The notes: generated from the letters alone by a model not told the origin. Counted from the first letter of the stretch, positions 1 to 6,790 are shown. The stretch is DNA of 11,804 nucleotides from Erysipelotrichaceae bacterium (GCA_017419065.1 JAFOMB010000012.1:1-11804); one strand, 5' to 3'. Numbers and translations: made by a program.

Positions 1-1196
1 AGACCGACCAGAACGATCTGGCCGACGGCATTGCGGTACTGGATGTTTCTCAGGTTGATGACTAAGTCAAATAAACCTCCCGGCATCGCGTAGCACGTCT
101 CTGCCAGGCTGTAAGGGAAGCCGAGGAAGACGGACAGATAGACCAGCAAGCCGTAGACAACGGCGGAGATCAGCAGATAGAAGACCCATAATAACGGGGT
201 CGTAAATAACATCGTCAGCTCTGCCGGTAAAGGATTCCCGCAGAGGATGCTTAATAAGCTCATTAAGATCATCGGCACGATGAGACGGCTTCGATCCTGG
301 GAGTCCGAGATAAATAAGAAGGAGCCCAGATAAAAGGCCGGGATCATGAAGATGTTGATGACATAGTAGGCCGTGATGAAGCGTCCCGCACCTAAGTACG
401 CGGAATTGTGCTCGCGGATATAGGACCAGATATTCACATCACCGAGTACGACAGAACCGGTGACCAGGTTGGAATACGAACCGCCGGCTGCCGTATACCA
501 GAACGGCTGACGGATGAGATTGCCTAAGCCGAAGACCGTTAAGAAGCGGTCCAGGAAGCCGTATAAGGCGATACGCCTCGGATCCATGAGGTCCTGGGCG
601 ATATAGGTGATCTCCCTCTGCAGTAAGGCATAGAAGAAGCCGTAGGCATAGGACATCAGTAAGCCGATGATGAAGCAGAAGACCATATTGTAGATAAGAG
701 CGGTCGTATCCCGGTTGACGAAGGTCAGGAAGGAAAAACGGCTCTTATGACGGGAGCGCATGTAGGAATACCTCGTCGCATAGCCGATGAGGAAGGAACC
801 TACCAGACCCGTCTGTAACGGGCCATGGGCGCTGTCGGAAAAGGAGAACAGCGAGTTGGACAGATAGGCGGATGTGGACAGGCTTCCCGGTCCAAACAGC
901 ATCGTCGTCACGAGATACGTGATATAGCCGGTGATGGCTAAAACGATCGGAAGACCGCTGTTGGCCTTCTTACAGACGATGTTGACCATGAAGAACAATG
1001 GCAGATTGATGATGATGGCTCTCCCGATACGCAGGCAGATGTCGGCGGCAGATAATAAAACTCTCAACCGGAAGGTGTAGAAGATATTGACACTCTCGCT
1101 CTGTATCAGGGTACCGAAGGCGATCAGCACAAATCCGAAGAAAGCCACCCTGATAGGTAAACGGAGATAATCATAGATGTGCATGACTTTTTTCAT
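1..1196 (-). CDS. PTS transporter EIIC protein, glucose superfamily-like (partial, C-terminus beyond window)
   Basis: The ORF runs from an ATG at 1196 to the left edge, so 398 residues are visible and the C-terminus is missing. It is a very hydrophobic protein with roughly ten membrane segments. Glucose-superfamily EIIC landmarks occur in the right order: FGLGNLIRQPFW at about 222-233 (the FGLHHLxxxPFW region), GDVN then AGRFITAYYVINIFMIPAFYLG at about 252-291 (the GD..AGRFMTGFFPIMMFGLPAA region), GNPLPAELT at about 320-328 (the GITEPIEF loop) and MPGGLFDLVIN at 371-381 (the FSAGLIDYxLN region). The protein is divergent: the first Glu of the TEPxE loop is Leu, while the second (E326) is kept. 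An EIIB domain could follow beyond the edge. A stop codon lies in frame 12 nt upstream of the ATG, which fixes the start at residue 1 or the Met at residue 5. No Shine-Dalgarno sequence is visible before either. Family assignment is fairly confident; the substrate is unknown. Confidence 0.75.
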   Translation of the reverse strand, partial: MKKVMHIYDYLRLPIRVAFFGFVLIAFGTLIQSESVNIFYTFRLRVLLSAADICLRIGRAIIINLPLFFMVNIVCKKANSGLPIVLAITGYITYLVTTMLFGPGSLSTSAYLSNSLFSFSDSAHGPLQTGLVGSFLIGYATRYSYMRSRHKSRFSFLTFVNRDTTALIYNMVFCFIIGLLMSYAYGFFYALLQREITYIAQDLMDPRRIALYGFLDRFLTVFGLGNLIRQPFWYTAAGGSYSNLVTGSVVLGDVNIWSYIREHNSAYLGAGRFITAYYVINIFMIPAFYLGSFLFISDSQDRSRLIVPMILMSLLSILCGNPLPAELTMLFTTPLLWVFYLLISAVVYGLLVYLSVFLGFPYSLAETCYAMPGGLFDLVINLRNIQYRNAVGQIVLVG

Positions 1197-1221
1197 AAGA
1201 GTATTTTACAACATTTCCAAG

Positions 1222-1227
1222 TATAAT
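1222..1227 (+). promoter_or_regulatory. -10 box of the DJ-1/lyase operon promoter
   Basis: A perfect TATAAT lies in the 50-bp gap between the divergent genes. The -35 region at 17 bp spacing (1199-1204) is poor. A transcript would begin near 1234, directly before the Shine-Dalgarno sequence, giving a very short leader. An ATG at 1226 overlaps this box and is therefore unlikely to be the start codon of the next gene. Confidence 0.45.
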
Positions 1228-1246
1228 GGAACGTGGGAGGACGCCT

Positions 1247-1774
1247 ATGAAAACAATGATCCTGCTGGCTGAAGGACTGGAAGAATGTGAAGCCCTGATG
1301 ACCTATGACCTGCTCACCCGTGCCGGGATCGACACCGATCTCATCGGCTTGGAAAACGATATCACTTCATCCCACCATGTCCATCTCTTTGCGGAAAAGA
1401 CCATCCAGGACATCGATCCGAATGACTATGATGTCCTCGTACTTCCGGGAGGCATGCCGGGAACGAAGAACCTCGAGGATCACCCTCTCGTACAGGCCTT
1501 CCTGGATCACTTTTATAACAGAGGAAAGCTGATCTGTGCCATCTGTGCCGCCCCTTCCATCCTGATCCACAGGGGATGGCTCAGCGATCAAGAATTCACC
1601 TGCTTCCCGGGTTTTGAATCCGGAAAGATCTCTACCGGCGAAAAGGTACATAAATGCGGAAACATCATCACTTCGAGAGGACTGGGAGCGGTATGCGAAT
1701 TCGCTTCTGCCATCATCACCGAACTGAAAGACAAAGAAACAGCTGACGATGTCCTCAAGAGGATACAGGCATAA
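1247..1774 (+). CDS. DJ-1/PfpI family protein
   Basis: This 175-residue protein of the DJ-1/PfpI superfamily (glutamine amidotransferase-like fold) has the usual size of bacterial DJ-1 homologues. Family marks are the N-terminal strand MILLAEGLEECEA, with a Glu in the first loop, YDVLVLPGGMPG at about 61-72, and the nucleophile elbow AICAAP with the reactive Cys at residue 100. TSRGLGAVCEFA near 142-153 matches the conserved C-terminal TSRGPGTA..FA block. Known members act in oxidative or carbonyl stress, as chaperones, deglycase/glyoxalase-type enzymes or redox sensors; which applies here cannot be told. I chose the ATG at 1247 because a GGGAGG Shine-Dalgarno lies 6 nt before it. The longer reading from 1226 adds seven residues, has no Shine-Dalgarno and begins inside the -10 box. 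The next gene starts 11 nt after the stop, so the two form an operon. Confidence 0.9.
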   Translation: MKTMILLAEGLEECEALMTYDLLTRAGIDTDLIGLENDITSSHHVHLFAEKTIQDIDPNDYDVLVLPGGMPGTKNLEDHPLVQAFLDHFYNRGKLICAICAAPSILIHRGWLSDQEFTCFPGFESGKISTGEKVHKCGNIITSRGLGAVCEFASAIITELKDKETADDVLKRIQA

Positions 1775-1785
1775 GGAGGAAGATC

Positions 1786-2934
1786 ATGTCCGTCAAAGAT
1801 TTCACCAAGAAGTACTACGTCAAGAGAACCAATACGAACTGCGTCAAATGGGACGCCTCCAAGGCTCAGGGACTGATCCCGATGTGGATCGCCGACATGG
1901 ACTTCAAGACCGATGAACACATCATCAGCGGTCTCACCAGGCGCATCGAACACGGGGCTTTCGGCTATTCCCTGTCCCCGAAGGATTACTTCGATGCCTT
2001 CATCGCCTGGCATCAGAGAAGACACGATGTCACCTACGATAAAGATTGGATCCGCTTCACCAGCGGTGCCGTTGACGGCATCGTCCAGTGTCTCTACGCC
2101 TTCACGGAAGAAAAGGACGCCGTCCTCATCACGACGCCTGTCTATCCGCCTTTCTCCGGTTCTATCAAGAGAACAGGCAGGACATTAGTCACTTCCCCTC
2201 TCCTCGTGGAAGACAACTACTGTTCCTTCGACTACAGGGACATCGAAAGAAAGTTCAAAAAGAAGAACGTCAAGGCCATGATCCTCTGTTCTCCTCACAA
2301 CCCGTTAGGCAGAGTCTGGAAGAAGGGAGAACTCGAAGAGCTCTTTGACTTATGCCAGAAGTACAATGTCCTGGTCATCTCGGATGAAGTACACGGCGAC
2401 CTCATCATGCCGGATCAGGAATTTGTCCCGGCTCTTTCCTTAAAGAAGTACCACGACAATGTCGTCTCTTTGTCTGCTGTCTCCAAGACCTTCAACCTGG
2501 CCATCTTCTATCACTCCCATGTGATCATCCCGAACAGAAAGCTCAGAAAGATCTTCGATGATATGCAGTATAAGTATCACAAGGAAGATCCGAATGAATT
2601 CTCCCTCTTAGCTTCCTACTACGGCTATAAGCATGGCGATGAGTGGCTTGACGGACTCCTGGAAGTCGTATACGATAACTACAAGTATCTCTACAAGAGA
2701 CTCTCTCCATACTGCGATATCCTGCCGTTAGAAGGTTCCTATCTCTGCTTCGTGAACTTCAGGGACAATGTTGAAGAAGCAGCGGACTTCTTAAAGGAAG
2801 ACTGCGGCATCCTCGCCAATCCGGGAGAATCCTTCGGCAAGGGATACGAGACCTGGGCAAGATTCAATCTTGCGACATCTCATGCGGTCATAAAGAAGGC
2901 ATGTGATGCTATAATAAAAGCACTGGATAAGTAA
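1786..2934 (+). CDS. MalY/PatB-type PLP-dependent aminotransferase, probable cystathionine beta-lyase (C-S lyase)
   Basis: This 382-residue fold-type I PLP enzyme belongs to the MalY/PatB branch, whose members cleave C-S bonds of cystathionine or cysteine conjugates to give pyruvate, ammonia and a thiol. The start MSVKDFTKKYYVKRTNTNCVKWD and the MWIADMDF block at 33-40 are typical of this branch. PLP contacts can be read: Y120, N172 in HNPLGR, D200 in ISDEVHGD, the Schiff-base lysine K234 in SAVSKTFN, and the carboxylate-binding R359 in ARFNLATS. After the lysine the usual FNLAGL reads FNLAIF, a Gly to Ile change near the active site that may affect substrate choice. A strong AAGGAGGA overlaps the stop codon of the DJ-1 gene, so the two are co-transcribed. 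All 20 Ile codons in the body are ATC, whereas the last three are ATA, where a tRNA promoter seems to be embedded. True cystathionine lyase versus general cysteine-conjugate lyase is unresolved. Confidence 0.9.
   Translation: MSVKDFTKKYYVKRTNTNCVKWDASKAQGLIPMWIADMDFKTDEHIISGLTRRIEHGAFGYSLSPKDYFDAFIAWHQRRHDVTYDKDWIRFTSGAVDGIVQCLYAFTEEKDAVLITTPVYPPFSGSIKRTGRTLVTSPLLVEDNYCSFDYRDIERKFKKKNVKAMILCSPHNPLGRVWKKGELEELFDLCQKYNVLVISDEVHGDLIMPDQEFVPALSLKKYHDNVVSLSAVSKTFNLAIFYHSHVIIPNRKLRKIFDDMQYKYHKEDPNEFSLLASYYGYKHGDEWLDGLLEVVYDNYKYLYKRLSPYCDILPLEGSYLCFVNFRDNVEEAADFLKEDCGILANPGESFGKGYETWARFNLATSHAVIKKACDAIIKALDK
2907..2915 (+). promoter_or_regulatory. Extended -10 promoter for tRNA-Ser, inside the lyase gene
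   Basis: TGCTATAAT is a perfect extended -10 (TGnTATAAT) lying within the last codons of the lyase gene, 33 bp before the tRNA. Transcription would start near 2922, about 27 nt before the mature 5' end. No good -35 is seen at 17 bp, which is common for extended -10 promoters. Two of the three ATA codons unique to the end of the gene create this box. Confidence 0.6.
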
Positions 2935-2948
2935 CCCTTATCCATTAC

Positions 2949-3040
2949 GGAGATGTATCGAAGTGGTCATAACGAGAACGACTCGAAATCGTTTGGTCGC
3001 CAAAAGCGGCCCGTGGGTTCGAATCCCACCGTCTCCGCCA
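2949..3040 (+). tRNA. tRNA-Ser (anticodon CGA)
   Basis: The full cloverleaf can be drawn by eye. The acceptor GGAGATG pairs with CGTCTCC (one T-G wobble). The anticodon stem AACGA/TCGTT carries the loop CTCGAAA, giving anticodon CGA, which reads UCG. The long class II variable arm pairs GGTCGC with GCGGCC, as in tRNA-Ser. The T arm is GTGGG-TTCGAAT-CCCAC. The discriminator is G and the 3' CCA is encoded. The gene starts 14 bp after the lyase stop codon and ends in an intrinsic terminator 9 bp downstream. Confidence 0.97.
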
Positions 3041-3049
3041 TCGTCTATG

Positions 3050-3075
3050 AAGCCCTATACAAGGGCTTTTCTTTA
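3050..3075 (+). terminator. Intrinsic terminator after tRNA-Ser
   Basis: AAGCCCT (3050-3056) pairs with AGGGCTT (3062-3068) around a 5-nt loop, followed by TTTCTTT. It ends the DJ-1/lyase/tRNA unit and faces the leftward terminator just beside it. Confidence 0.85.
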
Positions 3076-3077
3076 TG

Positions 3078-3100
3078 AAAAAAGCACCTTTGAGGTGCTT
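3078..3100 (-). terminator. Intrinsic terminator of the PTS/ADH operon
   Basis: Read leftward, AAGCACC and GGTGCTT (3094-3100 with 3082-3088) form a 7-bp stem around TCAAA, followed by a run of T. The hairpin begins within the TAA stop codon of the pseudo-M28 gene. A 20-bp core (3080-3099) recurs exactly at 7707-7726. Confidence 0.85.
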
Positions 3101-3989
3101 AACGGATAAATGCTTTGAGTTTTTCCAGACGGTCTATATCCACTTCGGAATCGAAGAAGGTCCTGGTCTTCTTAACGGTGATCTTTCCGTTCTTCTCAAT
3201 CCCGCTCACCAGATAGACAGCCTTTTCGAATTCTCTCAACGGGGAATTCTTCTTCTCTTCTTCCGTGATGGTCTTCTCCTTTACGGAGACCCCTTCGATC
3301 TCAGGCAGGAAGAAGGCCTCTGTCTTTTCATCGTGGAGACAGTAGATCTCTTTCCCGTTGGCGATGCAGTCGAGTATGACGACTTTCTTTCCCTTTAATC
3401 TGTCCTTCAGTAACTCCGCGATATAGATGTAGCCGTAGGCTCCCTTCTGTATCGTGTTGTCGACATAGATGAAGACCGGTCTTTTCCCCTTCTTCTCTAC
3501 CGCACACTGATAGAGAAGCGTGATAGCCGCAGTGTTCCTGTCAAAGTTGTAGGGACTGGCTGCCCCAAAGACCAGCAGGATCACGATCAGGCTGATCAGA
3601 GCCTGTAAGAGGATAAACAGGAAACGATTGACCTCCAGGTCCTTCAGGAAGAAAACATCGAGCAGGATGACCCCTATGGCGCACAGGATGCGGATGATGA
3701 GGTCTATGACCTCTAATGTGGAATTCTTCTTGCGGTCTAATGGATAGTACGGGAAGGGAAGCAGAAACATCGTAGAGGTGTCATAGCCTGTCATATAGAC
3801 GGTATCGGCTTTCTTCAGATCGCCTACGATCAGATGTGTGGAAGGATCCTTTTCCTTTCCTGAGAGCACTTCGACAGGGATCCCTGAGACAGCGAACTTG
3901 TCCTTGAAGATCTGAAGGAAGTTTCCCTTTCTCCTCCGGTTGTTTCTCTTTCCGTAGATCGAGGCGACCCGTATCAGGATCTCTCTCAT
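3099..3989 (-). CDS. Membrane protein resembling a degenerate (catalytically dead) M28 peptidase
   Basis: This 296-residue protein is the last gene of the PTS/ADH operon. A basic N-terminal stretch (RNNRRRKG) is followed by two membrane helices at about 93-115 and 122-143. On both sides are pieces that line up with M28 metallopeptidases of Bacillota: TVYMTGYDTS (about 63-72) for the HYDT metal site, NFDRNTAAITLLYQCA (148-163) for NDNTSGVxTLLEIA, VFIYVDNTIQKGAYG (172-186) for VxFVxFDxEExGLxGS, and VVILDCIANGKEI (203-215) for LVLNLDCVGDGDEI. The first His ligand is Gly and the catalytic Glu-Glu pair is lost, so peptidase activity is unlikely; a binding or scaffold role is inference. The ATG at 3989 lies one base after the stop of the dehydrogenase gene (TAA-C-ATG), suggesting stop-restart coupling. 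A TTG at 4001, with GGAG 10 nt upstream, would add four residues. ORF reality is sure; family assignment is by eye. Confidence 0.8.
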   Translation of the reverse strand: MREILIRVASIYGKRNNRRRKGNFLQIFKDKFAVSGIPVEVLSGKEKDPSTHLIVGDLKKADTVYMTGYDTSTMFLLPFPYYPLDRKKNSTLEVIDLIIRILCAIGVILLDVFFLKDLEVNRFLFILLQALISLIVILLVFGAASPYNFDRNTAAITLLYQCAVEKKGKRPVFIYVDNTIQKGAYGYIYIAELLKDRLKGKKVVILDCIANGKEIYCLHDEKTEAFFLPEIEGVSVKEKTITEEEKKNSPLREFEKAVYLVSGIEKNGKITVKKTRTFFDSEVDIDRLEKLKAFIR

Positions 3990-3990
3990 G

Positions 3991-5157
3991 TTATCTGGCA
4001 AGTTCGTAGATCTCCATGATCTCAGACGGAGACAGCTTGGAGAGGTTGCCGGCAGGAGCCGAGATCTCCGCGATGTCCTTCAGATCATCCGGGTCAATAC
4101 CTAACTCAGATAAACTTGTCGCCAGACCGACTTCCTGTAACCAGGTCTCTAAAGCTCTGATGCCTCTTTCGATGGTCAGCTTCGGACGGTAGACATCATT
4201 CTGGACACCCATGCAGTCATGGGCCCACTTCACGAGTCTTCTTTCCATCCTGTCCTTTTCGAGACACCATCTCAGATACGCCAGCGTCATGACACCGGTC
4301 ATTTCGCCGTGTGTCTTGTGATACCGGGCCGTGACGTTGTTTTCAATGCCGTGGATGGCCCAGTCTCTCTTGTTGCCGCCGATGGACATATTCGGGGTCA
4401 TGGCCAGGTTGGAGGCGATGCAGAGGTTGGCTCTGGCTGTGTAGTCTCTCGGTTCTTTGATAGCGACAGGCGCGTACTTCAGCGCTGTCCTGATGATGCC
4501 TTCGAGGTAGTAGTCACCGATCTCGACAGAATCGTCATCCGTGAGATAGTTCTCCAGACAGTGCGAGATCATATCCATGGCACCGCAGGCAGTCTGCTTG
4601 GCCGGTAAGGAGTAGTTCAGTTCCGGATCGACGATGGCGAAATCGTTGAAGAAGGCGGAAGATAATAACTTGGCCTTGATGACCGGATTCTGATGATCAT
4701 CGACGATCATGGCGCAGTTGGAGAACTCGCTGCCTGTTCCTGATAAGGTAGAAATACAGCCGTGAGGCAGGATCTTGTGATCAGAGACAGTGGAGAGTTT
4801 GTATTCGATGGCCGGGAAAGGACAGTAGGTCCCTACCGCGATGTATTTGCCGGTATCCATGACGGAACCGCCGCCGACAGCCAGCACGAAACCGAGATCG
4901 TGTTCTCTTACCAGTCTCATGCCTTCTTCAGCGGTTGATAATAACGGATTGGCTTTGACATTTCCCAATTCGACATATTCGACATCATTTTCTTTTAAGG
5001 AAGTACGGACAGTCTCCAGGAGGTCTTTGAGATAGGCGCCGCCGTCATGGACGATGAGGCACTTATCGCTGTAGGCTTTGACTTCTTTTCCGACTTCTCT
5101 TTCTTTTTCTTTTCCGAAGATCAGTTTGGTCTTCTGTACGATCGTGAAATCATTCAT
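3991..5157 (-). CDS. Iron-containing alcohol dehydrogenase (butanol dehydrogenase/YqhD-like group)
   Basis: This 388-residue protein of the group III (Fe-dependent) alcohol dehydrogenases reduces aldehydes or ketones, or oxidises alcohols, with NAD(P)H in the cytoplasm. The nucleotide-binding GGGSVMD is at 95-101 and STLSGTGSE at 136-144. The metal ligands can be read as D195 and H199 (AMDMISHCLE), H269 (WAIHGIE) and H283 (YHKTHGEM), all in the positions expected for this family, and the length is typical. The N-terminus MNDFTIVQKTKLIFGKEKE is the usual NFxFxxPTKIxFGKGxE strand of the butanol dehydrogenase group. AAGGAGA lies 6 nt before the ATG. It sits 62 bp after the EIID gene, separated by a perfect hairpin, and overlaps the coupling region of the pseudo-M28 gene. 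Its place after a PTS suggests that it acts on a product of the imported substrate; that is inference. Confidence 0.93.
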   Translation of the reverse strand: MNDFTIVQKTKLIFGKEKEREVGKEVKAYSDKCLIVHDGGAYLKDLLETVRTSLKENDVEYVELGNVKANPLLSTAEEGMRLVREHDLGFVLAVGGGSVMDTGKYIAVGTYCPFPAIEYKLSTVSDHKILPHGCISTLSGTGSEFSNCAMIVDDHQNPVIKAKLLSSAFFNDFAIVDPELNYSLPAKQTACGAMDMISHCLENYLTDDDSVEIGDYYLEGIIRTALKYAPVAIKEPRDYTARANLCIASNLAMTPNMSIGGNKRDWAIHGIENNVTARYHKTHGEMTGVMTLAYLRWCLEKDRMERRLVKWAHDCMGVQNDVYRPKLTIERGIRALETWLQEVGLATSLSELGIDPDDLKDIAEISAPAGNLSKLSPSEIMEIYELAR

Positions 5158-5178
5158 ATTCTTTCTCCTTCATAGGGA

Positions 5179-5210
5179 ATTCAAAGCCTGGTGAAAACCA
5201 GGCTTTGAAT
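5179..5210 (-). other. Perfect 14-bp inverted repeat between EIID and dehydrogenase genes
   Basis: ATTCAAAGCCTGGT (5179-5192) and ACCAGGCTTTGAAT (5197-5210) are perfect complements around four bases. In the leftward mRNA no T-run follows the stem (next bases are TCCCTATG), so it is not a standard terminator. It may stabilise the 3' end of the PTS message, mark a processing site or partly attenuate transcription into the dehydrogenase gene. On the rightward strand the loop is GAAA, but again no T-run follows. Confidence 0.6.
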
Positions 5211-5219
5211 GAGTGTTTC

Positions 5220-6035
5220 TTAGAAGATACCGATGAACTTTCCGACCATGCCGATGACAAAGAGGATCAGCAGCATGTGGGCAGGCTTGACCTGCTTCTT
5301 GATCAGACGGTAGCAGAGTAATGTCAGTAATAACGGCAGGATCTTCGGGCAGAGCTTGTCGAGGAAGTCAGCCTGGAGATTGAACGTGCTGTATTCCGTG
5401 GCGATGTTGATGTTGAGGTTGAGAGAGACATACTGAGCGATCAGAGCACCCATGACGGTACAGCCGACGACGCCTGCTGCTTCGATGAAGGTGTGGATCG
5501 CACCGCTTTCCAGTAACTGGAAGATGACTTCGGAACCCTTGTCATGGCCTAAGAACCAGGACGTGTAGCCGATACCGAGTTTATAGACAGTACCTAAGAC
5601 CAGTAAGAGGACAGGACCCATGGTCGGGTTGCCTTCCAAGGTCATGGAGATGCAGACAGAGATGATGAGCGGTAAGAAGATACCCTGGGTAATGGTATCA
5701 CCGATACCGGCGAACGGACCCATGAGACCGGACTTGACAGCCGTGATGGATTCCGGCGTGATCTCATCGGAACCGTTGGCGTACTGTTCCTGCATGCCGG
5801 CAGCCAGACCTAAGATGCAGGCACCCCAGGTGACTTCGGTGTTGAAGAAGGAGAGTTCCTGTGTCAGGATCTCTTTTCTCTTTTCCGGATCGGAATGGAG
5901 GGAGTCGATGACCGGTACCATGGACCAGCAGACGGCCAGGCCCTGCATTCTTTCGTAGTTGTAGCACATCTGATTGAAGAAGATCCAGGTAAGGAAGGAC
6001 TTCAGCAGATCTTTTCTAGAGACTTTCTTTTCCAT
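5220..6035 (-). CDS. PTS mannose/fructose/sorbose-family EIID component
   Basis: This 271-residue protein is an integral membrane subunit that forms the sugar channel together with EIIC. Family features are the N-terminal MEKKVSRKDLLKSFLTWIFFNQMCYNYERMQG, the block FFNTEVTWGACILGLAAGMQEQ at about 63-84 (usual FFNThPhxxxxIxGxxxAMEE), and the signature LMGPFAGIGDTITQG at 104-118. Hydrophobic segments follow at about 120-155 and 180-205, and the C-terminus has a final membrane helix after the KPAHMLL motif. Length fits the family. An AAGGGGAAG Shine-Dalgarno precedes the ATG, only 14 bp after the EIIC stop, so the two are one transcript. No EIIA or EIIB gene is adjacent. Substrate is not predictable from the sequence. 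Confidence 0.95.
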   Translation of the reverse strand: MEKKVSRKDLLKSFLTWIFFNQMCYNYERMQGLAVCWSMVPVIDSLHSDPEKRKEILTQELSFFNTEVTWGACILGLAAGMQEQYANGSDEITPESITAVKSGLMGPFAGIGDTITQGIFLPLIISVCISMTLEGNPTMGPVLLLVLGTVYKLGIGYTSWFLGHDKGSEVIFQLLESGAIHTFIEAAGVVGCTVMGALIAQYVSLNLNINIATEYSTFNLQADFLDKLCPKILPLLLTLLCYRLIKKQVKPAHMLLILFVIGMVGKFIGIF

Positions 6036-6049
6036 GTTTCTTCCCCTTT

Positions 6050-6790
6050 CTAACTGTTGGCCTTATTCATCTTGAGGTTCGTGTAGACGATGGCGATGAT
6101 GACCGCGAAGATCGCGACACCGATCGTGGAGAGACCTAAGAAGGTCGTCATGGCGAAACCGGCGAATAAGAAGACTTTCGCATCCCCTCTGTAGATCGCC
6201 TGCAGGTTCATGGCGATACCGATGGCCGGTAACATACCGCCGACAGCAGACATGCCGCCGATGACCTTGCCCGGGATGACAGAGATGATGTTCTGTGTGA
6301 ATTCAGCGCCAAAGTAGCAGGCTAATGTGACCGGGATCCAGCATAAGAAGACTCTTACCAGCATCGGGCATAAGAACCCAGGTACCCACATCAGTTTTTC
6401 CTTGCCTGTTTCGATGAGCTTTTCAGCGATACGGACGAAGAAACTGTTGATGGTCAGACAGCCGACCCAGACGACAGAACCGATGAGACCGAGTGTGGCA
6501 GCCAGTGCCAGAGCGGTATCGGTATCAAGACCTGCGCTGAGAGCTAAAGCGGTAGCGACCGTTCCTGCCAGAGGCGGGTCACCAGGTGTAGCGCCGCCGG
6601 CGCCGATGAAGCCGATGTAGATGAGGTTGATCGTTGCCCCGATCACAGCACCTTCAGCCGGCTTACCTAAGATAACACCGACCAGCCATCCACATACGAG
6701 CGGACGATAGACTGTCTCAAATGCCGCTAAGAAGTTGGACTTCGCGACATAGTAGACAAATCCAATGAGAAGACTTTGTGTTAATGTCAT
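6050..6790 (-). CDS. PTS mannose/fructose/sorbose-family EIIC component
   Basis: This 246-residue polytopic membrane protein is the substrate-binding channel partner of EIID. It shows the family pattern: RPLVCGWLVGVILGKPAEGAVIGATINLIYIGFIGAGGATPGDPPLAGTVATALAL in the first 80 residues, where the GxxxxPxDPxLAG-like loop is typical, and later GGMLPAIGIAMNLQAI near 184-199. About seven hydrophobic segments are seen. It is the first gene of the operon. The ATG at 6790 has a purine-rich AAAGGGA directly before it, closer than ideal, but no better start is visible. The 266-bp upstream region carries a promoter candidate, a cre-like site and a probable TetR operator. There is no EIIAB gene between it and the regulator gene, which is unusual because man-family operons normally encode all four functions. 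Confidence 0.95.
   Translation of the reverse strand: MTLTQSLLIGFVYYVAKSNFLAAFETVYRPLVCGWLVGVILGKPAEGAVIGATINLIYIGFIGAGGATPGDPPLAGTVATALALSAGLDTDTALALAATLGLIGSVVWVGCLTINSFFVRIAEKLIETGKEKLMWVPGFLCPMLVRVFLCWIPVTLACYFGAEFTQNIISVIPGKVIGGMSAVGGMLPAIGIAMNLQAIYRGDAKVFLFAGFAMTTFLGLSTIGVAIFAVIIAIVYTNLKMNKANS

Noticed and set aside
1226..1246. Longer start (ATG at 1226) for the DJ-1 family gene
   Set aside because: It lies within the TATAAT -10 box, has no Shine-Dalgarno, and adds seven residues absent from the DJ-1 N-terminal strand; the ATG at 1247 has GGGAGG at good spacing.
1588..2025. Leftward 145-aa ORF across the DJ-1/lyase junction
   Set aside because: It is antisense to two well-supported genes and spans their Shine-Dalgarno region; no recognisable motifs.
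2941..3060. tRNA gene as an integration site for a mobile element
   Set aside because: No integrase, no direct repeat of the tRNA 3' end, and no mobile genes nearby; the tRNA is intact with its own terminator.
5179..5210. Inverted repeat as an ordinary terminator of the PTS genes
   Set aside because: No T-run follows on either strand, and the dehydrogenase gene directly downstream has no separate promoter that I could find.
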